A stretch of 64,000 nt of DNA from Sva-07 sp963716095 (GTDB lineage Bacteria > Actinomycetota > Acidimicrobiia > Acidimicrobiales > Ilumatobacteraceae): contig CAVQSV010000023.1 in the NCBI GenBank assembly GCA_963716095.1, positions 62,001-126,000 of the forward strand, read 5' to 3'. How positions within the stretch are numbered: the first letter of the stretch is position 1; the number at the start of each line of letters is the position of its first letter. The position numbers were made by a program, and so were the translations under genes. The notes beneath the pieces were generated by a model. It was not told the DNA's origin. It saw only the letters and a list, made by a program, of their open reading frames with translations, and ran no database searches. Positions 45,861 through 53,225 of this stretch are shown here, piece after piece.

Positions 45861-46583
45861 TCAACCCCAGGCGAAGACGGGCTGTTCGAAGTCGTGCACG
45901 CGTTCGTTGACCCGGCCGTCGAGGCCGACCCAGCGGAACTGCACGAGCAGCGCCCCGGTCGGCGCGTGGATCAGATCACCGCCGAGCGGCACCTGCACGA
46001 CAGGTCGGTCACTCTCGGGGATCGTCACGAATCGCGGCGAGTCGTCGCGGGTCAGTTCGTGCAAACCGATGCGATAGGCCGCAAGCACCTCGGCGGGGTC
46101 CGGAACCAACTCGACGCCGGCACCACCCCACACGACGACCGGCGTGATCACATAGCCCGATCGGGTGGCGTAGTCGTCGAGCACACCGAGCACCGCTGAC
46201 TCGTCGAAGCGCACCCCGACCTCTTCGTCGGTCTCGCGCAGCGCTGCCTCGACCGGCGACTCGCCAGGATCGAGGCGACCCCCGGGCAGTGCCCACTGTG
46301 CGGAGTGGGTGCTCAGACGGGCACTCCGCCGACAGAGCACGAACGACGCGCCACCGGCGACGCCGGCCATCTGACCGTCGAGGCCGCTCACGTCCGAGGG
46401 GATCACGGACAGGCGATCGGCGTCGACTCCGTGCGGATCGGCGTCGTCTGACCCGGCGACCGAATCGACGACGACGATGGCCACCGCGGCGTGGCGGCGA
46501 CCGTCGAGGGCGATCTCGGTGCGGTCGTGACGGGCGAGATTGGCCGCCATCGTCGCCCGGAGGTCGTCGGTGAGATCGATCAC
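45861..46583 (-). CDS. Nudix hydrolase
   Basis: A 240-residue Nudix hydrolase with the box GRLDPGESPVEAALRETDEEVG (GX5EX7REUXEEXGU) near residue 120. The extended N-terminus is longer than in small Nudix proteins and may carry substrate specificity. It cleaves nucleoside-diphosphate-linked compounds; the exact one is not shown. GTG 46583 lies 7 bases after the stop of the YibE/F gene. Confidence 0.84.
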   Translation of the reverse strand: MIDLTDDLRATMAANLARHDRTEIALDGRRHAAVAIVVVDSVAGSDDADPHGVDADRLSVIPSDVSGLDGQMAGVAGGASFVLCRRSARLSTHSAQWALPGGRLDPGESPVEAALRETDEEVGVRFDESAVLGVLDDYATRSGYVITPVVVWGGAGVELVPDPAEVLAAYRIGLHELTRDDSPRFVTIPESDRPVVQVPLGGDLIHAPTGALLVQFRWVGLDGRVNERVHDFEQPVFAWG

Positions 46584-46590
46584 GCGTCGA

Positions 46591-47808
46591 TCAGGATTCG
46601 AGAGCGTCCGGCTGCGGCTCCGCCGGATCGTCGGGGGTCTCGGGGTGTCGTACGGATGCCAACACCTTGGCAGCCAACGCCGTGCTGATCGGCACCGAAG
46701 CAACGAGACCGATCGAGCCGACGAGCGCCCGCACGATCTCGACAGCGACCACCTCACGTGTCGCCACCGAACCGAGTCCTTGCTGCGCTTCGCTGAACAG
46801 CAACAGCAACGGCAGCGACGCACCGGCATAGGCCAGGAACAGCGTGTTGACCGTCGACGAGATGTGGTCGCGGCCGATACGCAACGCCCGCCCGTAGAGC
46901 TCACCGAACCCCGCTTCGGGAGCCGCACGTTTCAGCTCCCACACCGCCGACACCTGGGTGACGGTGACGTCATCGAGGACGCCGAGCGAGCCGATCACCA
47001 CGCCGGCGAGCAGCAGGCCGCGTGGATCGATCTGGGTGCCGAGTGCGTCGAGGAAGCCAACGGTCTCGTCGCCGAAACCGGTGAACTTCGATGCGGTGAG
47101 AAAGACCCACGCGAGCAGGCCGGTGAGCGCGAGGCTGGCGAGGGTCGACAGGAGTGCGGCGGCGGTCGCGAGCCCACGGCCGTGGGCGAGGAACAGTGCC
47201 ACGAACGCGATCGCTCCTGCGGTCACCAGTGCAACAGCGATCGAGTTCGATCCGTCGAGCAGCGCCGGCAGCGCGAACATGACGATCACGACCAGGCTCA
47301 TCGCGAGACCGGCGAGTGCGCCGACGCCACGCCAGCGGCCGAGCACCACGATCGCCGCCACGAACAGGATCAGCAGCAGCAGCATCGGGGTGCTGCGCTG
47401 GAAGTCGTAGAACACCGGCTGGAGAGCGCCGCCGCCGAGGTCGATGAGATCGACGAGGATGCCGTCACCAGCGCCGATGGTCGAGTCGAGCGATTGCTCG
47501 AGAACGTACCGCTCACCGCTGAACTCGCCGTCGCTGATGATGATGTCGATCTGCTTGCACGCCAGCAGCGGATCGAACGAACACGGCACCTCCTCGACCG
47601 ATTCGACCTGTGCGCCCACGGGGTCGCCCTCGAGGCCGAGCGGATCGGTGCGGTCGCTGCCTCCGCCGGGCCAGAGCACGACGAGGCCGACCAGCACGAT
47701 CAGTGCGCAGGCACCCACCGCGATCCACATCGCTCGCCGGATCTCGGGGCGGACGTGTACGTCGAGATCGTGCGCGCCGTCGAAGCCGTGCGAGTGGCCA
47801 GTTCCCAT
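46591..47808 (-). CDS. YibE/F family membrane protein
   Basis: A 405-residue membrane protein. It has an N-terminal cytoplasmic tail (MGTGHSHGFDGAH), one helix, a periplasmic domain with the segment EEVPCSFDPLLACKQ, and then about seven hydrophobic helices. The internal signature LGVLDDVTVTQVSAVWEL is typical of YibE/F. Function unknown; associated with export in some species. Confidence 0.85.
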   Translation of the reverse strand: MGTGHSHGFDGAHDLDVHVRPEIRRAMWIAVGACALIVLVGLVVLWPGGGSDRTDPLGLEGDPVGAQVESVEEVPCSFDPLLACKQIDIIISDGEFSGERYVLEQSLDSTIGAGDGILVDLIDLGGGALQPVFYDFQRSTPMLLLLILFVAAIVVLGRWRGVGALAGLAMSLVVIVMFALPALLDGSNSIAVALVTAGAIAFVALFLAHGRGLATAAALLSTLASLALTGLLAWVFLTASKFTGFGDETVGFLDALGTQIDPRGLLLAGVVIGSLGVLDDVTVTQVSAVWELKRAAPEAGFGELYGRALRIGRDHISSTVNTLFLAYAGASLPLLLLFSEAQQGLGSVATREVVAVEIVRALVGSIGLVASVPISTALAAKVLASVRHPETPDDPAEPQPDALES

Positions 47809-47865
47809 CCCCTCAGTCTGATCGACAACTCACACCGACGGGGGGACAGCACCCCAACCACTCGA

Positions 47866-47969
47866 GCGATGAGCGAACTGGCCGTATCCGGTCCATTGGC
47901 TCATCGGCCAGCACGACGATCAGTCGAGCGATGAGCGAACTGGCCGTATCCGGTCCGTTCGCTCATCGC
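47866..47969. repeat. Two tandem 41-42-base hairpin repeats
   Basis: Units at 47866-47906 and 47928-47969 share GCGATGAGCGAACTGGCC near their starts. The second closes GTTCGCTCATCGC to form a 13-base stem with GCGATGAGCGAAC. They lie between the yibE/F and znuC genes, the second one 10 bases after the znuC stop. Ends GCGATGAG/CTCATCGC match the tandem repeats at 14227-14331. Confidence 0.8.
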
Positions 47970-47978
47970 TCCGCCGAT

Positions 47979-48821
47979 TCAGTGGTGATCGTGTTCGGCG
48001 GCGTGCTCGGGCTGGTGGAGGTGGCGGTGGCCGACGTCGTCGTGGTTGTGGTCGTCGCCGAGGTCGTGGCTGTGCCCGTGGCCGTGATCGTCGACCAGCA
48101 GCGCCTCGCCGCCGATCCGCAGCAGTCGTCCCCCGAATGCCGTGGCGAGGTGTTCTGGTCGCAGGACCTCGTCGGGCGCGCCGTCGGCGATCACGCAGCC
48201 TGCAAGCAGCATCACACGACCCGCTCGTTTGGCCTCTTCCAGGTGGTGCGTCGAGAACACCACCGTCGATCCGGCTGCGACCTCGGCGTCGATGATCGAC
48301 AGAATCGCCTCCTGGCTCGGCAGGTCGAGCCCGGTGATCGGTTCGTCGAGCAGCAGCAACCGTGGTGCGCCGATCAGCGCCTGCGCGACGAGCACGCGTT
48401 GGCGCTGACCACCCGACAGGTCGCTGAACGGTCGCCGCAACAGGTCGGCGACCTCGAGACGCTCGGCGACGTCTCGGATCTCTGTCCGATCGGCACGCGT
48501 GATTCGCCCCACGAGCCCGCGGGCTCGGTAGCAGCCCATCCTGATCACCTCGTCGACCGGCAACGGCATCCAGTCGTGATGTTCGTGTTGTTGCGCGATG
48601 AACGCCGCATCGACCCCAGGGACCCGCTCGACCGATCCGGTGGTCGGCTCGAGGAGTCCGGCCAACAACCGCAGCACCGTGCTCTTGCCGCTGCCGTTCG
48701 CTCCGACCAGCGCAACCGAGGTGCCGCGGCGAAACGTCGTGGTCGTCGTGTCGAGCGCGACCACGTCGGCGTACCGGACGGACACCCCGGTGAACTCGGC
48801 GAGCGCCTCGTTGGGAACCAT
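47979..48821 (-). CDS. znuC: Zinc/manganese ABC transporter ATP-binding protein
   Basis: A 280-residue ABC ATPase with Walker A VGANGSGKST, the Q-loop AQQHEHH, signature LSGGQRQRV, Walker B LLLLDEP, and H-loop FSTHHLEEA. A His/Asp-rich tail (DDHGHGHSHDL through the end) suggests metal binding. It is divergent from znuA with a Zur-type box between; znuB follows znuA on the other strand. Confidence 0.9.
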   Translation of the reverse strand: MVPNEALAEFTGVSVRYADVVALDTTTTTFRRGTSVALVGANGSGKSTVLRLLAGLLEPTTGSVERVPGVDAAFIAQQHEHHDWMPLPVDEVIRMGCYRARGLVGRITRADRTEIRDVAERLEVADLLRRPFSDLSGGQRQRVLVAQALIGAPRLLLLDEPITGLDLPSQEAILSIIDAEVAAGSTVVFSTHHLEEAKRAGRVMLLAGCVIADGAPDEVLRPEHLATAFGGRLLRIGGEALLVDDHGHGHSHDLGDDHNHDDVGHRHLHQPEHAAEHDHH

Positions 48822-48843
48822 TCGAAAACCGTACCGCGAATTG

Positions 48844-48861
48844 GAATGAGAGTCATTCTCA
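48844..48861. promoter_or_regulatory. Zur/Fur-type operator between znuC and znuA
   Basis: GAATGA-GAG-TCATTC, with a nested TGAGA-GTCAT-TCTCA, forms a palindrome in the 53-base gap between the divergent znuC and znuA starts. It resembles the actinobacterial Zur box (TGAAAATGATTTTCA-like core). A zur-like gene is at 50974-51420. Regulation by zinc is therefore likely. Confidence 0.75.
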
Positions 48862-48874
48862 GTAAGATGGAGTC

Positions 48875-50012
48875 ATGCTCGCAACTCGCACCCGCCGTGG
48901 TGCCGCCGTGCTGGCCGCTGGGATCCCTCCTGCTCGCAGCGTGCGGATCCGGCGACGATACATCCACGTCGCAAACCTCAACCCCCGAGACCATCGCCTC
49001 CGACAGCGCAACCGCCACCACGTCGTCACCACCGAGGGCGCCGACGACGACGAGACGGCGGCCACGGCGCCCACCGTTGTCGCGACGACCAGCATCTGGG
49101 CCGATGTCACCGCGAACGTGGCCTGCGACGGGCTCGCCGCCGTCGAGACGATCATTCCCCTGGGCGGAGATCCGCACTCGTTCGAACCATCGTTGCGCGA
49201 CCGCGAGACGATGGACAACGCCGAGTTGGTGGTCGCGAATGGCCTGTTCCTCGAAGAGTCGCTCGCCGACACCATCGATGCTGTCGAGTCGAACGGCGTC
49301 ACCGTCCTCCGAGTCGGCGACGCACTCGATCCACTTCCGGCCGGGGAGTCGTCGCACGAGAACGACGATCACGACGATCACGACGATCACGACGATCACG
49401 ACGATCACGACGATCACGAGGGCGACGAGCCGCGACGACGACTCGGACCACGATGAACATGATCACGGCGACTTCGATCCGCACGTGTGGTGGGATCCCA
49501 CACGGATGGCCACCGCAGTGCCACTGATCGCCGACGCGCTCGCCGACGCCGGTGTCGACCGCACGGCGCTCGACGCCTGTTCCGACCGCTACATCGACGA
49601 GTTGAACGCACTCGACGCCGAGGTCACCTCGATCGTCGCGCCGCTCCCCGCCGAGCAGCGTGTCCTGGTGACCAATCACGACTCGCTCAGCTACTTCGCC
49701 GACCGATACGAGTTCGAGGTGGTCGGCAGCGTGATCCCATCGTCGAGCTCGCTCGCAGCCACCAGCCCAGCGGAACTCGACGCCCTGGCCGCCGACATCG
49801 AAGCGACCGGAGTCCCAGCGATCTTCGCCGACACCCAGAGTTCGACGGACGACGCCGACGCGCTGGCCAACCGGATCGGCGACATCGAGGTGGTCAGCCT
49901 GCTCACCGGCACGCTCGACGAACCCGGCAGCGCGGCCGGAACCTACGCCGGCTGGCTCCGCGAGAACGTCCAGACGATCGTCGACGCGCTGAACCGATCC
50001 CCGGCAAACTGA
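48875..50012 (+). pseudogene. znuA: Zinc ABC transporter solute-binding lipoprotein, frameshifted
   Basis: Extracellular zinc-binding lipoprotein of cluster A-I. A lipobox in LLLAAC, TTSIWADVTANVACDG, the metal site around HSFEPSL, the His-rich loop and DFDPHVWWDP, then VTNHDSL, all fit ZnuA. The frame changes about three times: near 48940 (GGG), near 49075, and near 49430 just after the His-rich repeat. The first and third are restored by dropping one base; the second needs one base added. Start ATG 48875 is preferred over 48867, which gives an unlikely signal peptide. Confidence 0.8.
49364..49417 (+). repeat. Six copies of a 9-base tandem repeat in znuA
   Basis: GACGATCAC repeated six times without interruption, encoding Asp-Asp-His units. 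This is the zinc-binding His-rich loop of ZnuA. A repeat of this kind can change in copy number by slippage, and it directly precedes one of the frameshifts. Confidence 0.93.
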
Positions 50013-50016
50013 GCCA

Positions 50017-50889
50017 GTGGACTTCCTGAGCGATCCCTGGGGCTGGTGGATCGCGCCGTTCGTCGACTCCGAACTGATGCGTGATGCGCTGCTCGCGGGA
50101 ATCCTCACCGTGGTCACCACCTCACTGGTCGGCACCTGGGTGGTGCTGCGCGGGATGAGCTTCCTCGGCGATGCACTTGCCCATGGTGTGCTCCCCGGCA
50201 TCGCGATCGCGTTCATCATCGGCGTCGACACCTCGATCGGGGCGCTGGTCGCTGCCGGCGCCATGGTTGCGGGCATCTCGGTGATCCGTCGGCACTCACC
50301 GTTGCCGGACGACACCTCGATCGGTGTGCTGTTCGTCGGGTTCCTGGCGCTGGCCGTGGTGATCATGTCGACGCAGCGGGCGTCCTACACGGGCGACCTG
50401 AACCGGTTCCTGTTCGGCTCGATCACCGGGCTCGACAGCTCCGACGTGATCCGCCAGGGGATCGCTGCCCTCATCGCGCTCGTCGGTGTGATCGTGTTCT
50501 ACCGAGCGTTCCTCGTGATGACCTTCGATGTGTCGCTCGCCTCGATGCTCGGCCTGCGCCCCGGGCTCGCGCAGGCTGCGCTGCTGGCGCTGTTGGCGAT
50601 CTCGATCGTGTCGTCATTCCAGTCGGTCGGGAACCTGCTGGTCTTCGCCTTTCTGATCGCACCTCCGGCGGCGGCGACGTTGCTCGTCCGACGCGTCCCC
50701 ATGATCATGGTGGTGTCGATCGGGCTCGGGACACTCGCCACCATCATCGGGATCCTCGTGAGCTATCACCATGCGACCGCTGCCGGAGCCACGATGGCGC
50801 TCACCTCGGTGATCATCTTCTTCCTGGTGCTTGCCGCCTCGGTCGCCCGACGAGCGATCGCACAGCGTCGGACGCTCTCCCCCGCCTGA
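50017..50889 (+). CDS. znuB: Zinc/manganese ABC transporter permease
   Basis: A 290-residue ABC-3 family permease with eight or so hydrophobic helices. GMSFLGDALAHGVLPGIAIAF near residue 50 is typical of the family. GTG 50017 lies four bases after the znuA stop, so the two are co-transcribed. A second conserved segment VGNLLVFAFLIAPPAAATLL lies in the last third. Confidence 0.92.
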   Translation: MDFLSDPWGWWIAPFVDSELMRDALLAGILTVVTTSLVGTWVVLRGMSFLGDALAHGVLPGIAIAFIIGVDTSIGALVAAGAMVAGISVIRRHSPLPDDTSIGVLFVGFLALAVVIMSTQRASYTGDLNRFLFGSITGLDSSDVIRQGIAALIALVGVIVFYRAFLVMTFDVSLASMLGLRPGLAQAALLALLAISIVSSFQSVGNLLVFAFLIAPPAAATLLVRRVPMIMVVSIGLGTLATIIGILVSYHHATAAGATMALTSVIIFFLVLAASVARRAIAQRRTLSPA

Positions 50890-50904
50890 AGTCCCCCTCG
50901 CGAA

Positions 50905-50957
50905 CCGAAACGTGCGCAGATCGTCCCGCTCGCGACGCCCCGGCGCACATTTTTCGG
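50905..50957. repeat. Palindromic intergenic element, CCGAAACGTGCGC type
   Basis: Begins CCGAAACGTGCGCAG and ends GCGCACATTTTTCGG, between the convergent znuB and zur-like genes. Very similar to 22394-22447 over its full length. Fits a bidirectional terminator or a dispersed repeat. Confidence 0.75.
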
Positions 50958-50973
50958 ATTTTGGGGACGTGGG

Positions 50974-51420
50974 TCAGGCGCGGCAGTCGGCGCAGCGGCC
51001 GTAGAGGTCGATCGTGTGATGGCTCGAGTCGAAGCCTTCGGCGCTCGACAGGGCATCGAACGCGGCGTCGAGTTGGCGCTCGAGCGTCGGGGTGAGCGTC
51101 ACGTCGCGCACCGCTCCGCAGACCTCGCAGATCAGATGATGGTGATGCTCGGTGAGGTCCTCGGCGAGTTCGTAGCGGGCGTGGTCGGCAGAGTGCACCA
51201 GCCGACGCACCACCCCCACCTGCTCCATCACGGCGAGGTTTCGATAGGCCGAGCTCTGCGCGAGCGCGGGTGCCAGGTCGATCAGCTCGGGCAGCGTCAC
51301 CGGACCATCGGCCGAGGCCAACGCATCGACCACGGCGCGGCGACCGGAGGTGTAGCGCTGCTCGTTCTCGTCGAGCCGATCTCGCACGGTGCGATGGATC
51401 TCGGTGTGGGCAGGCGACAC
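50974..51420 (-). CDS. Fur-family metal regulator, probably Zur
   Basis: A 148-residue winged-helix repressor. The N-terminal DNA-binding domain includes RRAVVDALASADGPVTL and SSAYRNLAVMEQVGVV; the metal sites are in HHHHLICEVCG, and the second CxxC in GRCADC. It is next to the zinc transporter genes and a Zur-type box, so Zur is the best assignment; a Fur or peroxide sensor is the alternative. Start GTG 51420 is 11 bases after the nadE stop. Confidence 0.85.
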   Translation of the reverse strand: MSPAHTEIHRTVRDRLDENEQRYTSGRRAVVDALASADGPVTLPELIDLAPALAQSSAYRNLAVMEQVGVVRRLVHSADHARYELAEDLTEHHHHLICEVCGAVRDVTLTPTLERQLDAAFDALSSAEGFDSSHHTIDLYGRCADCRA

Positions 51421-51431
51421 GATCCGCGCCC

Positions 51432-53150
51432 TCAGCCGCGGTAGCCGCTGGTGATCGGCAACCGTCGGTCCTTGCCGAACGCCTTGCGGCTGACGCGCAC
51501 CCCTGGCGGGGTCTGGCGGCGCTTGTACTCGGCGATGTCGACGAGCCGCGTGATGCGGCGAACCATCTCCTCGTCGTGTCCGAGTTCGATGATCTCGCCG
51601 GCGGTGCGATCGTCCTCGACGTAGAGCTGCAGGATCGGATCGAGCACCTCGTACGGCGGCAGGCTCTGGTCGTCGAACTGGTCCGGGCGCAGCTCGGCCG
51701 ACGGCGGCTTGGTGATCACGTCCTCGGGCACGATCTCGCGACCGGCCGCTCGGTTGACGTAACGACAGAGGTCGTACACGCGCGTCTTCAACACGTCCTT
51801 GATGATCCCGTACCCGCCGACGGAGTCGCCGTAGATCGTGAAGTAGCCGACCGCGACCTCGCTCTTGTTGCCGGTGGTGAGCGCCATCCAACCGAACTCG
51901 TTCGACATCGCCATCAGCAGCAGACCACGACACCGGCTCTGGATGTTCTCGTAGGTCAGGCCCGGTTCGCGACCCTCGAACGAGGGCTCGAGCATCTCGA
52001 GGTACGCCGAGAACGCCGGCTCGATCGAGATGGTGCGAAAGTCGATGTCGAGGTTCTCGGCGAGCAGCGCGGCGTCGCTCTTGGAGTGCTCGCTCGAGTA
52101 ACGCGACGGCATCGACACGCCGTGAACGTGCTCGGACCCGAGCGCATCCACCGCGATACACGCCACGATCGTCGAGTCGATCCCGCCCGACAGTGCGATC
52201 ACCACATCGTCGAAGCCGTTCTTGAGGCAGTAGTCGCGAGTGCCGAGCACGAGCGCGTCGTACAGCTCGCGGTCGGCATCGAGCGGTTCGGCGATCGTGC
52301 CGTGGGCAGCAGCGTCGTGGACGACCGGCTCGTCGTTGACGACGACCGTCGGGAGCAGCGCCTCGGTCACCCGACCGCGCGGGTCGAGGAGGCGCTTGCG
52401 ATACACGGGCGGCACCGGAACGTCGACCACCAGCAGGTCCTCGACGAACTGCGGCGCCCTGGCCAGCAACGTGCCCTCGTGGTCGAACACGACCGAACCG
52501 CCGTCGAAGACCAGCTCGTCCTGGCCGCCGACCTGGTTGACGTACACGATCGCCGCATGCGAGTCCGAGGCGCGTGTCGCCAGCATCCGTTCGCGCTCGG
52601 CGCCCTTGCCCGCATGGAACGGCGACGCGTTGATGTTGACGCTGACCTCGGCGCCGGCGGCTGCTTGTTCGGCCACCGGCCCGAACGGGCTCCAGATGTC
52701 CTCGCAGATCGAGATCCCGACCTTGACGCCACCGACGACGAACAGTTCGAGCGGATCGGACTCGTGGCCAGGTGTGAAGTAGCGCGCCTCGTCGAACACG
52801 GTCGTGTTCGGCAGCAGCCGTTTGCGGTACGTGCCGACGATCTCACCGTTGGCGCACACGGCTGCTGCGTTGTAGAGGTCGCGGTCCTGGTCGACGAAGC
52901 CGACCACCGCGGCGCAGCGGCCGGTGCGAGCGGCGAGCTTCGACAACAACTCGAGGTTGTCGGCGACGAACCCCGGCTTCAGCACGAGGTCTTCGGGCGG
53001 GTAGCCGGTGGTGGAGAGCTCGGGAAACGCCACGAGGTCGCAACCAGCAGCCTCGGCGCGATCGTACGCGTCGAGCATCTTGGCCAGGTTTCCGTCGAGA
53101 TCCCCCACCGTCGGGTTGAGTTGAGCAAGACCCACTCGCAGCACCGTCAC
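51432..53150 (-). CDS. nadE: Glutamine-dependent NAD+ synthase
   Basis: A 572-residue two-domain enzyme. The N-terminal nitrilase glutaminase has the Glu-Lys-Cys triad (FPELSTTGYP, YRKRLLPN, ISICEDIW). The C-terminal NAD synthase has the ATP pyrophosphatase loop LSGGIDSTIVACI. It makes NAD from deamido-NAD, ATP and glutamine. GTG 53150 fits the family start. Downstream, 11 bases away, is the zur-like gene, so the two may be co-transcribed. Confidence 0.95.
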   Translation of the reverse strand: MTVLRVGLAQLNPTVGDLDGNLAKMLDAYDRAEAAGCDLVAFPELSTTGYPPEDLVLKPGFVADNLELLSKLAARTGRCAAVVGFVDQDRDLYNAAAVCANGEIVGTYRKRLLPNTTVFDEARYFTPGHESDPLELFVVGGVKVGISICEDIWSPFGPVAEQAAAGAEVSVNINASPFHAGKGAERERMLATRASDSHAAIVYVNQVGGQDELVFDGGSVVFDHEGTLLARAPQFVEDLLVVDVPVPPVYRKRLLDPRGRVTEALLPTVVVNDEPVVHDAAAHGTIAEPLDADRELYDALVLGTRDYCLKNGFDDVVIALSGGIDSTIVACIAVDALGSEHVHGVSMPSRYSSEHSKSDAALLAENLDIDFRTISIEPAFSAYLEMLEPSFEGREPGLTYENIQSRCRGLLLMAMSNEFGWMALTTGNKSEVAVGYFTIYGDSVGGYGIIKDVLKTRVYDLCRYVNRAAGREIVPEDVITKPPSAELRPDQFDDQSLPPYEVLDPILQLYVEDDRTAGEIIELGHDEEMVRRITRLVDIAEYKRRQTPPGVRVSRKAFGKDRRLPITSGYRG

Positions 53151-53225
53151 GACGGTGAGGCTACCTCTGGGAGCGGTACGGGGTCTCGCTGCGAAACAGT
53201 GGGTCTGATCTGGCACTATGGCCTG

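Noticed and set aside
48867..48960. ATG 48867 as the znuA start with no frameshift in the signal
   Set aside because: Gives an N-terminus without basic residues; ATG 48875 with one base less gives a normal lipoprotein signal.
49299..49417. Val/Ile-rich minus-strand reading of the 9-base repeats
   Set aside because: It is the antisense of the His-rich loop of ZnuA; no gene-like context.
49364..49417. Possible CRISPR array
   Set aside because: Nine-base units without spacers, inside a coding region.
48875..50012. Programmed frameshifting in znuA
   Set aside because: Three shifts of different sign in one gene and the same pattern elsewhere favour sequence error.
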